From NCBI RefSeq assembly GCF_001898115.1, contig NZ_MKSQ01000005.1, positions 62,001-126,000 of the forward strand: a DNA stretch of 64,000 nucleotides. Direction: 5' to 3'. This stretch comes from Allobosea sp. 67-29. Its GTDB lineage: Bacteria; Pseudomonadota; Alphaproteobacteria; Rhizobiales; Beijerinckiaceae. Numbering within the stretch: position 1 is the first letter of the stretch; each line of letters begins with the position of its first letter. Below, in pieces: positions 28,079-36,615 of the stretch. The notes under the pieces are model-generated. The model searched no databases. It was not told the origin of the DNA and saw only the letters and a program-made list of their open reading frames with translations. Both the position numbers and the translations under genes were made by a program.

Positions 28079-29721
28079 GCGCCGCTGCCCCGCCAGCTTC
28101 GTCCTCCGGCTTTGCGCCCCTCCGTCGGAGGGTCTTCGCCGTGCTCTGGGCGGCGACGATCATCGGCAATATCGGCTCCTTCATGCGCGACGTCGCCAGC
28201 GCCTGGCTGGTCACCGACCTGTCGGGCGCACCGGCGGCCGTGGCGCTGGTGCAGGCGGCCGCGACGCTGCCGGTCTTTCTGCTGGCGATCCCCGCCGGCG
28301 TGCTCTCGGACATCCTCGACCGCCGCAAGTTCCTGATCGCCATCCAGCTCCTGCTCGGCTGCGTCAGCCTGTGCCTGATGGCGCTGTCGTTCTCCGGGCT
28401 GCAGAGCGTCAGTTCCCTCGTGGCGCTGACCTTCCTCGGGGGGATCGGCGCGGCGCTGATGGCCCCGACCTGGCAGGCGATCGTGCCCGAGCTGGTCGAG
28501 AAGGCCGATCTCAAGAGCGCGGTCGCGCTGAACTCGCTCGGCATCAACATCGCGCGCGCCATCGGGCCGGCGATGGGCGGGCTGATCCTCGCGGCGTTCG
28601 GCGCCGGCTTCACCTATGGCGCCGACGTGCTGAGCTACGTCATCGTGATCGGGGCGCTGTTGTGGTGGCGCCGGCCGATGGGCGCCGACGACGCGCTGAG
28701 CGAGCGTTTCGCGGGGGCCTTCCGGGCGGGGTTGCGCTATGCCCGTGCGAGCCATGAGCTCCATGTCGTGCTGCTGCGCGCGGCGATCTTCTTCGCCTGC
28801 GCGAGTGCCGTCTGGGCACTGCTGCCGCTCGTCGCGCGCAACCTGCTCGGCGGTGGTGCCGGCTTCTACGGCATCCTGCTCGGCGCGGTCGGTGCCGGGG
28901 CTATCGGTGGCGCCGTCCTGCTGCCGCGTCTGCGCGCCCGGCTCGATGCGGATGGATTGCTGCTGTTCTCGGCCGTCCTGACCGCGGCGGTCATGGCCGT
29001 GCTGACGCTCTCGCCGCCGCAATGGCTCGCGATTATCGTTCTGCTGCTGCTCGGCGCGGCCTGGATCGTCGCGCTGACCACGCTCAACGGCGTGGCGCAG
29101 GCGATCTTGCCGAACTGGGTGCGTGGGCGCGCGCTCGCGGTCTATCTCACGGTGTTCAATGGCGCGATGACCGCGGGAAGCCTCGGCTGGGGCGCGGTGG
29201 CCGAAGCGGCCGGCATCAGAGGGACCTTGCTGATCGGCGCAGGCGCGCTGCTCGTCGCCGGACTCGTGATGCACCGGATCAAGCTGCCGGCGGGCGAGGC
29301 CGATCTTGCGCCGTCCAACCACTGGCCGGAGCCGCTCGTCGCGGCGGAGGTTCCCAACGACCGCGGCCCCGTCCTGATCCTGATCGAGTACCGTGTGCCG
29401 GCGGCCGATCGCGAGGTGTTCCTGCGTGCGATCAACGCGCTCTCGATCGAGCGGCGCCGCGACGGAGCCTATGGCTGGGGCATCACCGAGGACACGGCCG
29501 ATCCGGAGAAGCTGGTCGAGTGGTTCATGGTCTCGTCCTGGGCCGAGCATCTGCGCCAGCACCGCCGCGTCTCGAAGGCGGACGCTGACCTCCAGAAGGA
29601 TGTGACACGCTTTCACACCGGGGAAAGCGGCCCCATAGTGCGCCATTTCCTCCATGTCGAGGCGCCGCCGCGCCCGGCAGCCGCCGGCAAGCCTGCAGGT
29701 TCGCCGGAGGCGAAGCCGTGA
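28075..29721 (+). CDS. MFS transporter, MFS_3 (EntS-like) family
   Basis: 548 residues. Twelve-helix major facilitator core (about 15-415), with NIGSFMRDVASAWLVTDL and the inter-helix DILDRRKFL loop of the A motif. The last 120 residues (ILIEYRVPAADREVFLRAI, GAYGWGITEDTADPEKLVEWFMV) form an ABM-like alpha/beta domain that is a normal part of this family and not a new fusion. Export or uptake of the operon's substrate is likely; direction unknown. Confidence 0.9.
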   Translation: MSAAAPPASSSGFAPLRRRVFAVLWAATIIGNIGSFMRDVASAWLVTDLSGAPAAVALVQAAATLPVFLLAIPAGVLSDILDRRKFLIAIQLLLGCVSLCLMALSFSGLQSVSSLVALTFLGGIGAALMAPTWQAIVPELVEKADLKSAVALNSLGINIARAIGPAMGGLILAAFGAGFTYGADVLSYVIVIGALLWWRRPMGADDALSERFAGAFRAGLRYARASHELHVVLLRAAIFFACASAVWALLPLVARNLLGGGAGFYGILLGAVGAGAIGGAVLLPRLRARLDADGLLLFSAVLTAAVMAVLTLSPPQWLAIIVLLLLGAAWIVALTTLNGVAQAILPNWVRGRALAVYLTVFNGAMTAGSLGWGAVAEAAGIRGTLLIGAGALLVAGLVMHRIKLPAGEADLAPSNHWPEPLVAAEVPNDRGPVLILIEYRVPAADREVFLRAINALSIERRRDGAYGWGITEDTADPEKLVEWFMVSSWAEHLRQHRRVSKADADLQKDVTRFHTGESGPIVRHFLHVEAPPRPAAAGKPAGSPEAKP

Positions 29722-31070
29722 GGCTGCTGTGCAAGGCGACGTTGGCCGGGGCATGCTGGCTGGCGCTGGCCGGTGCCGCCGCGGCGACGCAGGCCGGCAA
29801 GCCTGACGCCGCAGCGGAGAAGGATCCGTTCCTCCGGCTCAAGAACATTCCGCTGTCCGACGATGGCGCGATCGGCCTGAGCCTCGGCGGACAGGTGCGC
29901 GTTCGGGTGGAGTTCTCGCGCCATCCCGTCTTCGGGCTGGCGTCGCCGGATCAGAATAATGGCCTGCTGATCCGTTCCTTCCTTTCCGCGGACCTGCGGC
30001 TCGGCCCCTATCTGCGCGGCTTGGTCCAGTTCGCCAGCGGGCAGGCGCCGATCTGGGCCGGCACGCCGCCGGGCACGCAGCTCGACCGGCTCGATCTGCA
30101 ACAGGGCTATGGCGAACTCACCGTGCCGATCTCAGCCGGCAGCGTGATGGTCCGTGCTGGGCGGCAGGAGATGAGCTTCGGCGCTTCGCGGCTGGTCTCG
30201 GTGCGCGAGAGCCCCAATATCAGACGCGCCTTCGACGGCGTCCGGGTGGCCTGGATCGGTTCGCCGGATACCCGCATCGACGCCTTCCTGGTGCGGCCGG
30301 TACTGCCGCGGACCGGCCTCTTCGACGACAAATCCGATCCGGCGCAGGTCTTCTGGGGTGTCTATGGCACGAGCGTCGTGCCCGGCATCCCCGGGCTCAA
30401 GGGCGATCTCTATTATCTCGGCCTGAACCGAGAGAAGGCGCGCTTCGCCCAGGGCACCGCGGATGAGCATCGCCACACCGTCGGCGCGCGGCTGTTCGGC
30501 GCGGCCGCAGGCTTCGACTGGAATGTCGAGGGCGCCTACCAGTTCGGCCGCTTCGGGCGTGCCGACATCCAGGCCTGGATGGCCTCGGCGACGGTCGGCT
30601 ACAGCTTCGCCGGCATGCCCTTCTCGCCGCGCCTCGGCCTCAACGCCGATGCGATCAGTGGCGACGGCAATCTGCGCGACGGCAGGCTCGGAACCTTCAA
30701 TCCGCTCTTCCCGCGGCTCCCCTATTTCTCCGAGGCCAATCTCGTCGGCCCGGCCAACCTGATCAGCATCCAGCCGAACCTCACCCTGTCGCTGCTGCCC
30801 AAGGTCAAGCTGACGCTCGGCTGGAATCCGCTCTGGAAGCAGGCCAAGGCCGACGCCTTCTATGGCCCGGCGATCACCCCCGTCGCACGGACCGCCGGCG
30901 GCGCCGGCCGCTACATCGGCCAGCAAGTGTCGACCACGCTGGAATGGACCGCCACGGAACATCTGACGCTCGGCGGAACCTATGTCGCCTACGACCCCGG
31001 CGAGCGCATCCGCCGCGCCGGCGGCCGGTCGGGCTCTTTCGCCGCCGGTTGGGCGACCGTCACCTTCTAG
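29718..31070 (+). CDS. Outer-membrane channel, alginate-export (AlgE-like) family
   Basis: 450 residues with a signal peptide (about 1-24, cutting near AAAATQA). GTG start overlapping the MFS stop (GTGA). Alternating beta-strand pattern, including VMVRAGRQEMSFGASRLVSVRESPNIRRAFDGVR, a signature of the alginate_exp (PF13372) family; the last residue is Phe (WATVTF), the usual outer-membrane-protein C terminus. Probably an 18-strand-type channel for the operon's substrate. The family includes many channels unrelated to alginate. Confidence 0.88.
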   Translation: MRLLCKATLAGACWLALAGAAAATQAGKPDAAAEKDPFLRLKNIPLSDDGAIGLSLGGQVRVRVEFSRHPVFGLASPDQNNGLLIRSFLSADLRLGPYLRGLVQFASGQAPIWAGTPPGTQLDRLDLQQGYGELTVPISAGSVMVRAGRQEMSFGASRLVSVRESPNIRRAFDGVRVAWIGSPDTRIDAFLVRPVLPRTGLFDDKSDPAQVFWGVYGTSVVPGIPGLKGDLYYLGLNREKARFAQGTADEHRHTVGARLFGAAAGFDWNVEGAYQFGRFGRADIQAWMASATVGYSFAGMPFSPRLGLNADAISGDGNLRDGRLGTFNPLFPRLPYFSEANLVGPANLISIQPNLTLSLLPKVKLTLGWNPLWKQAKADAFYGPAITPVARTAGGAGRYIGQQVSTTLEWTATEHLTLGGTYVAYDPGERIRRAGGRSGSFAAGWATVTF

Positions 31071-31087
31071 CCCCAGAGGAGAACAGC

Positions 31088-31765
31088 ATGTCCCATCTCG
31101 AAGTCCTCACTCCGCAGAACAGCCAGATCATCTTCATCGACCAGCAGCCGCAGATGGCCTTCGGCGTGCAGTCGATCGACCGGCAGGTTCTCAAGAACAA
31201 CGTCGTCGGCCTGGCAAAGGCTGCCAAGACCTTCAACATCCCAACCACCATCACCACCGTCGAAACCAAGGGCTTCTCGGGCCACACCTATCCCGAACTG
31301 CTCGCCGTCTTCCCGGAAAACAAGATCCTCGAGCGCACCTCGATGAACTCCTGGGACGATCAGAACGTGCGCGACGCGTTGGCGGCCAACGGCCGCAAGA
31401 AAGTCGTCGTCGCCGGCCTCTGGACCGAAGTCTGCAACACCACCTTCGCGCTCTGCGCGATGCTGGAAGGCGGCTACGAGATCTACATGGTGGCCGACGC
31501 TTCGGGCGGCACCTCTGCCGATGCGCACAAATACGCCATGGACCGTATGGTGCAGGCCGGAGTGGTACCCGTGACCTGGCAGCAGGTGCTGCTGGAGTGG
31601 CAGCGCGATTGGGCTCGCAAGGAAACCTACGACGCCGTCGTCGGGATCGCCAAAGAGCATTCGGGCGCCTATGGCATGGGGATCGATTACGCCTACACGA
31701 TGGTTCACGGTGCGCCGGAGCGCGTCAGCCACGGGGAGACGATCGGTCCCCGCGCCGCCACGTGA
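31088..31765 (+). CDS. Isochorismatase-family hydrolase (YcaC-like)
   Basis: 225 residues. Catalytic Asp18 in IIFIDQQPQM and catalytic Cys116 in LWTEVCNTTFAL; the cis-peptide region and TDASG-like VADASGGTS follow, as in YcaC-type cysteine hydrolases. Substrate unknown; the family cleaves small amides or related bonds. AGAGGAG lies 8 bp before the ATG at 31088. Last gene of the operon, 17 bp after the outer-membrane channel. Confidence 0.92.
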   Translation: MSHLEVLTPQNSQIIFIDQQPQMAFGVQSIDRQVLKNNVVGLAKAAKTFNIPTTITTVETKGFSGHTYPELLAVFPENKILERTSMNSWDDQNVRDALAANGRKKVVVAGLWTEVCNTTFALCAMLEGGYEIYMVADASGGTSADAHKYAMDRMVQAGVVPVTWQQVLLEWQRDWARKETYDAVVGIAKEHSGAYGMGIDYAYTMVHGAPERVSHGETIGPRAAT

Positions 31766-32050
31766 ACGGCCGGCCATGATGGCACTTTCGGTGCTTCCTG
31801 GCGCGCATCCCTGTCGAGCTTGAATCGTCCGGGAAATCGGGACCTGTCGGGCGACGCCGTGCTGCTGGCTGCTATCCGTGCGGTGGATGCAGCCGGCATG
31901 CGTACCCATGGCGGCCGTCCTGCGAGCCAGTGCCGGGCGCCCCAACGCGCTGACGGGAGATTGACCGCGACACGCCGGTATCGGCGGCCGCGGCCGGCAC
32001 GTCACCCGCTTGTTCGCGATCTGATCGGGCGGGAGTGCCAAAAAGCTACC
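31766..32050. other. Intergenic region between converging genes, nothing assigned
   Basis: 285 bp between the ends of the isochorismatase-like and OmpA-like genes. I see no convincing gene, strong hairpin with T-run or RNA motif. Terminators for both units must lie here or be Rho-dependent. Confidence 0.6.
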
Positions 32051-33229
32051 TCAGCAGCCGATCACCTTGAATTCGACGCGGCGATCGAGTGCATCGCTTG
32101 CGTCGTCCTTGCCGGTTCCGACGAGATTTTCCTTGAAGCCGCGGCCGGTCGCGATCATGCGGCCGCGATTGTCGGGCGCGCCGGTCAGCAGGAGGTCCAT
32201 GACGAATTGTGCCCGCAGGGTCGAGAGTCGCTCGTTCACCTGTGGCATGCCCGTATGCGAGGTATGGCCGACGATCTCCAGGCAGGCGCCCTTCTGCCGA
32301 GAGTGCGTCGCGATCTGGCTCAACCACATCGGATAGGGATCGGTGATCTGGCGGTCGTCGATGAACTGCGTGGTGCCGGGCTTGAACAGGAGCTTCACCA
32401 TCAGCCGGTCGGTGGCGAGACCGTAATCGACCAAGTCGCCGAAGGCGTCGACCATGTCCTCGCGCCGCCCGAGCTTGCTTGCCGCGAGATAGGTGCCGAT
32501 CCGGACGCGGTGCTGCTCGCCGCCCGGCAATTTGCGCGCTGCCCGGTAGAAGGCGAGCGCCTCGCGGAAATGCTGGGTCTCATAGGCGAGGATGCCATCG
32601 TTGATCAGCGCATTGGCGGTGAGCTTCTCGACATAGCCGGGATCGATCGGGTCCCCCAGTTTCGTGCCCTGGCAGACCTTGATGTAGGAATCCGTCGCCT
32701 GGTCCTTCGCCCAGAGCGGCGCGTCCCGGTAATAGGGTGTCGGTGTGGCGTCGACGCCCTCCACGCGTGCGCGGGAGACGCCCTTGGAAACGACGCTGTT
32801 GGATTTGAGATCGGCTAGCGTCAGGCAGATCCGGTAGGCGTCGCGCGGTCCGTCGGCGACGCCCTGGTTGTTCACGGCGGTGAAGGTGCCGACCAGCACC
32901 ACCGGCTTGCTGGCGAGGGCCTCGCTGTCGAAGGGCAGGACGGTGAAGCGCGGATAGTGCGCCCTGACCATTTCCATCAGGGTCGCCTGCATCGAGCGCG
33001 TCGCGACGGATTGCGCGCCGGAGGCGGCGTCGATCAGCGGGTCGATGACGAGGTTGACCTTATCGCCGGACACGGCCGCCTTGCCGAACAGATCGTCCGC
33101 CGCCTTGCGGAGCGCTTCGGCAAAAGGAGCGGGTGTCGGCGGCGGCGCGGGCTGGGCAACGGCGGCGGTCGCGCCCGTCAGCAGCGCGAGGCCGATCACG
33201 GCGCTTTTGAAGCGGACTAGGCCCGTCAT
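32051..33229 (-). CDS. OmpA-family exported protein with TPR-like middle region
   Basis: 392 residues. Signal peptide 1-25 (cut after AVAQ). The middle (about 205-260) has a TPR-like YETQHFREALAFYRAARKLPGG segment. The C-terminal OmpA-like peptidoglycan-binding domain (about 275-390) shows FKPGTTQFIDD, LEIVGHTSHTG, NERLSTLRAQFV and DALDRRVEFKVI. It is probably periplasmic or outer-membrane-associated and bound to peptidoglycan. It lies 49 bp after the orthocaspase gene in the same direction, so the two form an operon; it could tether the caspase system to the cell wall (inference). Confidence 0.9.
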   Translation of the reverse strand: MTGLVRFKSAVIGLALLTGATAAVAQPAPPPTPAPFAEALRKAADDLFGKAAVSGDKVNLVIDPLIDAASGAQSVATRSMQATLMEMVRAHYPRFTVLPFDSEALASKPVVLVGTFTAVNNQGVADGPRDAYRICLTLADLKSNSVVSKGVSRARVEGVDATPTPYYRDAPLWAKDQATDSYIKVCQGTKLGDPIDPGYVEKLTANALINDGILAYETQHFREALAFYRAARKLPGGEQHRVRIGTYLAASKLGRREDMVDAFGDLVDYGLATDRLMVKLLFKPGTTQFIDDRQITDPYPMWLSQIATHSRQKGACLEIVGHTSHTGMPQVNERLSTLRAQFVMDLLLTGAPDNRGRMIATGRGFKENLVGTGKDDASDALDRRVEFKVIGC

Positions 33230-33278
33230 GCCTCACCTCTCCAGCTTCGGCCGGGCTCCCTGCCACGGCCGTCCTGCA

Positions 33279-34721
33279 TCAGCGGCACTGCCGCAATTGT
33301 TCCCGCCCCGCAGGCGTGAGATCCCCAAGCTGCGCTCGCATCAGAAGCTCGGCGCACTCGCCGGAAGACCGTCCGCGAGGCGCCGTTTCGGGAGGACGGG
33401 CGGCGGCACCCGGCATGCCGACGGGCTGTGTCGAGCGATCTTGTGGCATCGAGCCGGGCGATCCGAGCCGTGCTGCCATCGCCTGCTCGACCGTCTTGCG
33501 TTCCTCTGCGAGGCGCTGCTTCTCTGCCTCGATCGCTGCGAGTTCGGATTCCCGGCGCGCGAGCTCGTCGGCGAGCCGCGCCCGTTCCGCCTTGTCCTGC
33601 CCACGCGGCAGGGGTGGGGCCGGGGCAGTCGCGACAGGTGCGGAACCGGGCGCCGGCACGGACGGCGGCACGACCGTATCGCCGCCATCCTTGCGGGCAA
33701 GCTCGTCGGCAGCCTGCCGCCGCCCCTGTTCCGCCCGTTCGAGGCGCTGGAGCAGGGCGCGCTCGCGCTCGGCGAATTCGCGCACGAGCTTGTCGCGCTC
33801 GGTCGAGACCGAGGAGCGGCGTTCGAGCAGATCGAGCCGCGTGCGCGCATCGACAACGAAGAAGCTTTGCGGATAGCGCTGGATGAAGGCCTGCAGCGCA
33901 GTGAGGTCGTCGCTCGCGCGGATGCGGCGCCAGACATCGGCATCCGTTTCCTCGCGGTTGAGGTAGAAATCGCCGAGCAGCGAGAGCGACAGTTCCGGCG
34001 TCTGCCGGCCGGCGGTCGTGTCGTAGACGCTCTTCTGCACGCGGCGGAACAGCGTCGCCACCTCTAACCCGGGCTGGTCGATCTCGCGGACCAAAGCGGC
34101 GGTGAAGGGGCTGTTGCGGCCGGCGCCGTCGGCGGCGACGTCGTTCGCCTGCGTGGCATAGGCGATGACCATGCCCTGCGCACGCTGGACCGGCGCGAGG
34201 CCTGAACCGACCGAGAAGCCGCGCGTCGCCTGCCGCTTGGCGAGCAGCCCGACGAAGGGGTTGTTGCGGCAGGCGTCGAGCACCATGATCTTGACGCCCT
34301 TGGCATAGTTCAGGGCGGTGACGACGTCGTTGAGCCGCGTGGTCTCGTACTGGACCCCGACCTCGTCCTCGATCTTGGCCTCGACCGGAACGAGGTAGTT
34401 CTCGCCGTTGAACTGGAAGCCGTGGCCGGCGAAATAGAACATCGCGGCATCGGCATCCTGCGCCAGCCGGGCAAAGCGCGTCAGCGCCGAATCCATGCCG
34501 CGCTTGTCGAGATCGATGCCGTCGACCACTTCGAAGCCGACCTTGCGCAGAGCGGTCACCATGTCGCGCGCATCGTTCACGGTGTTCGGCAGCGCGGGGG
34601 CGTTGCGATAGCTGGAATTGCCGATGACCAGCGCGACGCGACGCTCGGGCGGCGTCTCGGCCAGGGCGAGGCCGGACAGCAGCAGGAGGAACAGGCCGCA
34701 GAGTCGCGCGACGAGGGTCAT
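33279..34721 (-). CDS. Exported orthocaspase (caspase-family peptidase), catalytic dyad intact
   Basis: 480 residues. Signal peptide 1-21 (LLLLSGLALA, cut before ETPPE). Caspase p20-like domain 26-260: VALVIGNSSYRNAPAL, catalytic His100 in FYFAGHGFQ, catalytic Cys151 in MVLDACRNNPF. About 265-300 is the DVWRRIRASDDLTALQAFIQRYPQS segment common after such domains, then charged coiled-coil stretches (about 300-345 and 375-420) split by a Pro/Ala linker, and a Cys-containing C-terminal patch. Orthocaspases cut after Arg or Lys; the target here is unknown. First gene of an operon with the OmpA-like gene; divergent from the DUF4399/pseudo-caspase unit. Confidence 0.93.
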   Translation of the reverse strand: MTLVARLCGLFLLLLSGLALAETPPERRVALVIGNSSYRNAPALPNTVNDARDMVTALRKVGFEVVDGIDLDKRGMDSALTRFARLAQDADAAMFYFAGHGFQFNGENYLVPVEAKIEDEVGVQYETTRLNDVVTALNYAKGVKIMVLDACRNNPFVGLLAKRQATRGFSVGSGLAPVQRAQGMVIAYATQANDVAADGAGRNSPFTAALVREIDQPGLEVATLFRRVQKSVYDTTAGRQTPELSLSLLGDFYLNREETDADVWRRIRASDDLTALQAFIQRYPQSFFVVDARTRLDLLERRSSVSTERDKLVREFAERERALLQRLERAEQGRRQAADELARKDGGDTVVPPSVPAPGSAPVATAPAPPLPRGQDKAERARLADELARRESELAAIEAEKQRLAEERKTVEQAMAARLGSPGSMPQDRSTQPVGMPGAAARPPETAPRGRSSGECAELLMRAQLGDLTPAGREQLRQCR

Positions 34722-34733
34722 GGGGCTTCCCTA

Positions 34734-34751
34734 GAGGCTGCTGGCAGCCTC
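34734..34751. promoter_or_regulatory. 8-bp-stem hairpin at the orthocaspase 5' end
   Basis: Perfect repeat GAGGCTGC / GCAGCCTC with a 2-nt loop, 13 bp before the orthocaspase ATG. Any transcript for that gene starting upstream would carry this stem over or next to the ribosome site, so it could limit translation, or it could be a protein-binding palindrome. Confidence 0.4.
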
Positions 34752-34755
34752 CGCG

Positions 34756-34771
34756 TCATGCTAATGCATGA
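34756..34771. promoter_or_regulatory. 16-bp palindrome between divergent caspase-locus operons
   Basis: TCATGC-TAAT-GCATGA, perfect 6-bp arms, in the 167-bp gap between the orthocaspase and DUF4399 starts. A candidate shared operator for the two divergent units; no regulator gene is next to it. Confidence 0.4.
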
Positions 34772-34888
34772 TCCCGGCCTTCTCCAGAACAAAGCATAGT
34801 CATCGATACAACGGAACGGCGTTTTGCTTGAACGCTCCGGGCTCCGCTGGTAGCCTTCGGTCCATCTTCTTGCGGAAGGAAGACGCTG

Positions 34889-36151
34889 ATGCTTCGCCTT
34901 GCGCCGGCGCTTCTGCTGTTGGGTCTGGCGGTGGCGATGCCCCTGGCCGGCGCATCCGCGCAGGAGCGCGCCCGGCAGCGCAGCCCGGCCCCGGCAACGG
35001 CGCGTCTCTCCTTCGTCGGTCTCGCCGACAAGGCGCAGGTTCCCGCCAGGCTCACGGTGCGTTTCGCGATCACCGGCATGGAGGTCGTTCCCGCTGGCCA
35101 GCCAAGGCGCAATGGCGGGCATCATCACCTGCTGATCGACACCGAACTCCCGCCGCTCGACCAGCCGATCCCCAGCGATTTCAACCATATCCATTTCGGC
35201 GGCGGCCAGACCGAGGCGGAGATCGCGCTGACGCCAGGCAAGCACACGCTGCAATTGCTTTTCGCCGACCACAATCACGTGCCGCATGACCCGCCGATCA
35301 TGTCCGAGCGCATCACGGTCGAGGTTCCGGCAACGCCGGCCGAGAAGCCGCGTTCTGCGGCAGCGCCCGGCGCCCGCGTCTTTTTCATCGATCTGCAGGA
35401 CGGCGCCACGATCCCCAGCCACGCCAAGATTCGCTTCGGCGCGGAAGGCATCACGGTGACACCTGCCGGAACCGCGAGCCCGAATGGCGGCCACCACCAT
35501 CTGCTCGTCGATACCGAACTGCCGGCGCTCGACCGCGAGATTCCCAGCGACTTCAACCATTTGCATTTCGGACGGGGCCAGACCGAGGCCGAGCTCTCGC
35601 TTCCGCCGGGCGAGCATACGCTGCAACTGCTGATGGGCGATCACGAGCATGTGCCGCATGATCCGCCGGTGATGTCGCCGCGCATCCGCGTCCACGTCGT
35701 CGCCGACGGCCGGCCGGCTGCCGCCGCCACGCCTTCGCCGTCTCACATCCATGGCGCGGGCCTGGCACGAACGGCCGCGCCCAACGACGCCGCCGTCTAC
35801 TTCATCTATCCAAGGGATGGCGACCGGATCTACCCGACCTCGACGATCCGCTTCGGCCTGCGCAACATGGGCGTGGCGCCGGCCGGCGTCGCCAAGCCGA
35901 ATACCGGCCATCACCATCTGCTGGTCGATACGGAAACGCCCTCGTTCGATGCGCCGATCCCGAGCGATCTCAACCATATCCATCTCGGCGGCGGCCAGAC
36001 CGAGTACAAGCTGACTCTGCCGAACGGGCGGCACACGCTGCAGCTCCTGCTCGCGGACGAGAACCATGTGCCGCATGACCCGCCGATCATCTCGGAACGC
36101 ATCACCGTGATCGTGGCGCCGGGCGGGCCGCATGCGAGGAGGCGCCGGTGA
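34889..36151 (+). CDS. Exported protein with three tandem DUF4399 domains
   Basis: 420 residues. Signal peptide 1-24 (AGASA, cut before QERAR). Three repeats of about 107 residues at 40-146, 163-270 and 301-409, joined by Ala/Pro linkers. Each repeat has G-x-x-GHHHLL(I/V)DTE (His triplets at 78-80, 202-204, 341-343), IPSD(F/L)NH(I/L)H, GQTE, HTLQLL and HVPHDPP. DUF4399 proteins usually have one domain. The invariant His clusters suggest metal or ligand binding in the periplasm (inference). GGAAGGA precedes the ATG. Its stop overlaps the next DUF4399 gene (GTGA). Confidence 0.93.
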   Translation: MLRLAPALLLLGLAVAMPLAGASAQERARQRSPAPATARLSFVGLADKAQVPARLTVRFAITGMEVVPAGQPRRNGGHHHLLIDTELPPLDQPIPSDFNHIHFGGGQTEAEIALTPGKHTLQLLFADHNHVPHDPPIMSERITVEVPATPAEKPRSAAAPGARVFFIDLQDGATIPSHAKIRFGAEGITVTPAGTASPNGGHHHLLVDTELPALDREIPSDFNHLHFGRGQTEAELSLPPGEHTLQLLMGDHEHVPHDPPVMSPRIRVHVVADGRPAAAATPSPSHIHGAGLARTAAPNDAAVYFIYPRDGDRIYPTSTIRFGLRNMGVAPAGVAKPNTGHHHLLVDTETPSFDAPIPSDLNHIHLGGGQTEYKLTLPNGRHTLQLLLADENHVPHDPPIISERITVIVAPGGPHARRRR

Positions 36152-36594
36152 TCTCGCAAGCCCGCATCGCGGCCGCAGGCCTTTTCGTGCTGATGGCCTG
36201 GCCGGGCGCCGCCTCTCAAGCCCTCGCGCAGACGCCCGCGCGCCAACCCGCGCCGCCCGGCGCGCAGGTCTATTTCCATTATCCGGTCGATGGCCTGAGC
36301 GTGCCCGAGCGCTTCACCGTGCGGATCGGCCTGCGCGGCATGGGCGTCGCGCCTGCCGGCGTCGATCATGCGCGGACCGGGCATCACCACCTGCTGATCG
36401 ACACCGAGCCCGGCCCGCCGGACCAGCCGATCCCGTCCGACTACAACCACATCCATCTCGGCAACGGCCAGACGGAAGTGGTGGTGACGCTGCCCAAGGG
36501 CCGGCACACGCTGCAATTGCTGCTCGGCGACTACACGCATACGCCGCATAATCCGCCTGTCATGTCGCCGAAGATCACGATCAATGTCCGCTAG
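36148..36594 (+). CDS. Exported single-domain DUF4399 protein
   Basis: 148 residues, GTG start overlapping the previous stop. Signal peptide 1-28 (QALAQ, then TPARQ). One DUF4399 domain (about 39-147) with TGHHHLLIDTEPGPPDQPIPSD, NHIHLGNGQTE and HTPHNPP, matching the third repeat of the upstream protein most closely by eye. It was probably produced by duplication of that repeat. The pseudo-caspase gene starts 22 bp downstream. Confidence 0.92.
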   Translation: MISQARIAAAGLFVLMAWPGAASQALAQTPARQPAPPGAQVYFHYPVDGLSVPERFTVRIGLRGMGVAPAGVDHARTGHHHLLIDTEPGPPDQPIPSDYNHIHLGNGQTEVVVTLPKGRHTLQLLLGDYTHTPHNPPVMSPKITINVR

Positions 36595-36615
36595 CTGAGG
36601 GACTCCTGTCCGCCG

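Noticed and set aside
28075..29721. MFS protein read as a novel fusion with a monooxygenase-like domain
   Set aside because: The C-terminal ABM-like region is a normal part of the MFS_3 family and the total length is ordinary.
34889..36594. Tandem DUF4399 coding repeats considered as a DNA repeat array or CRISPR-like element
   Set aside because: The repetition is at protein level with about 370-bp periods and diverged codons; no short direct repeats with spacers exist.
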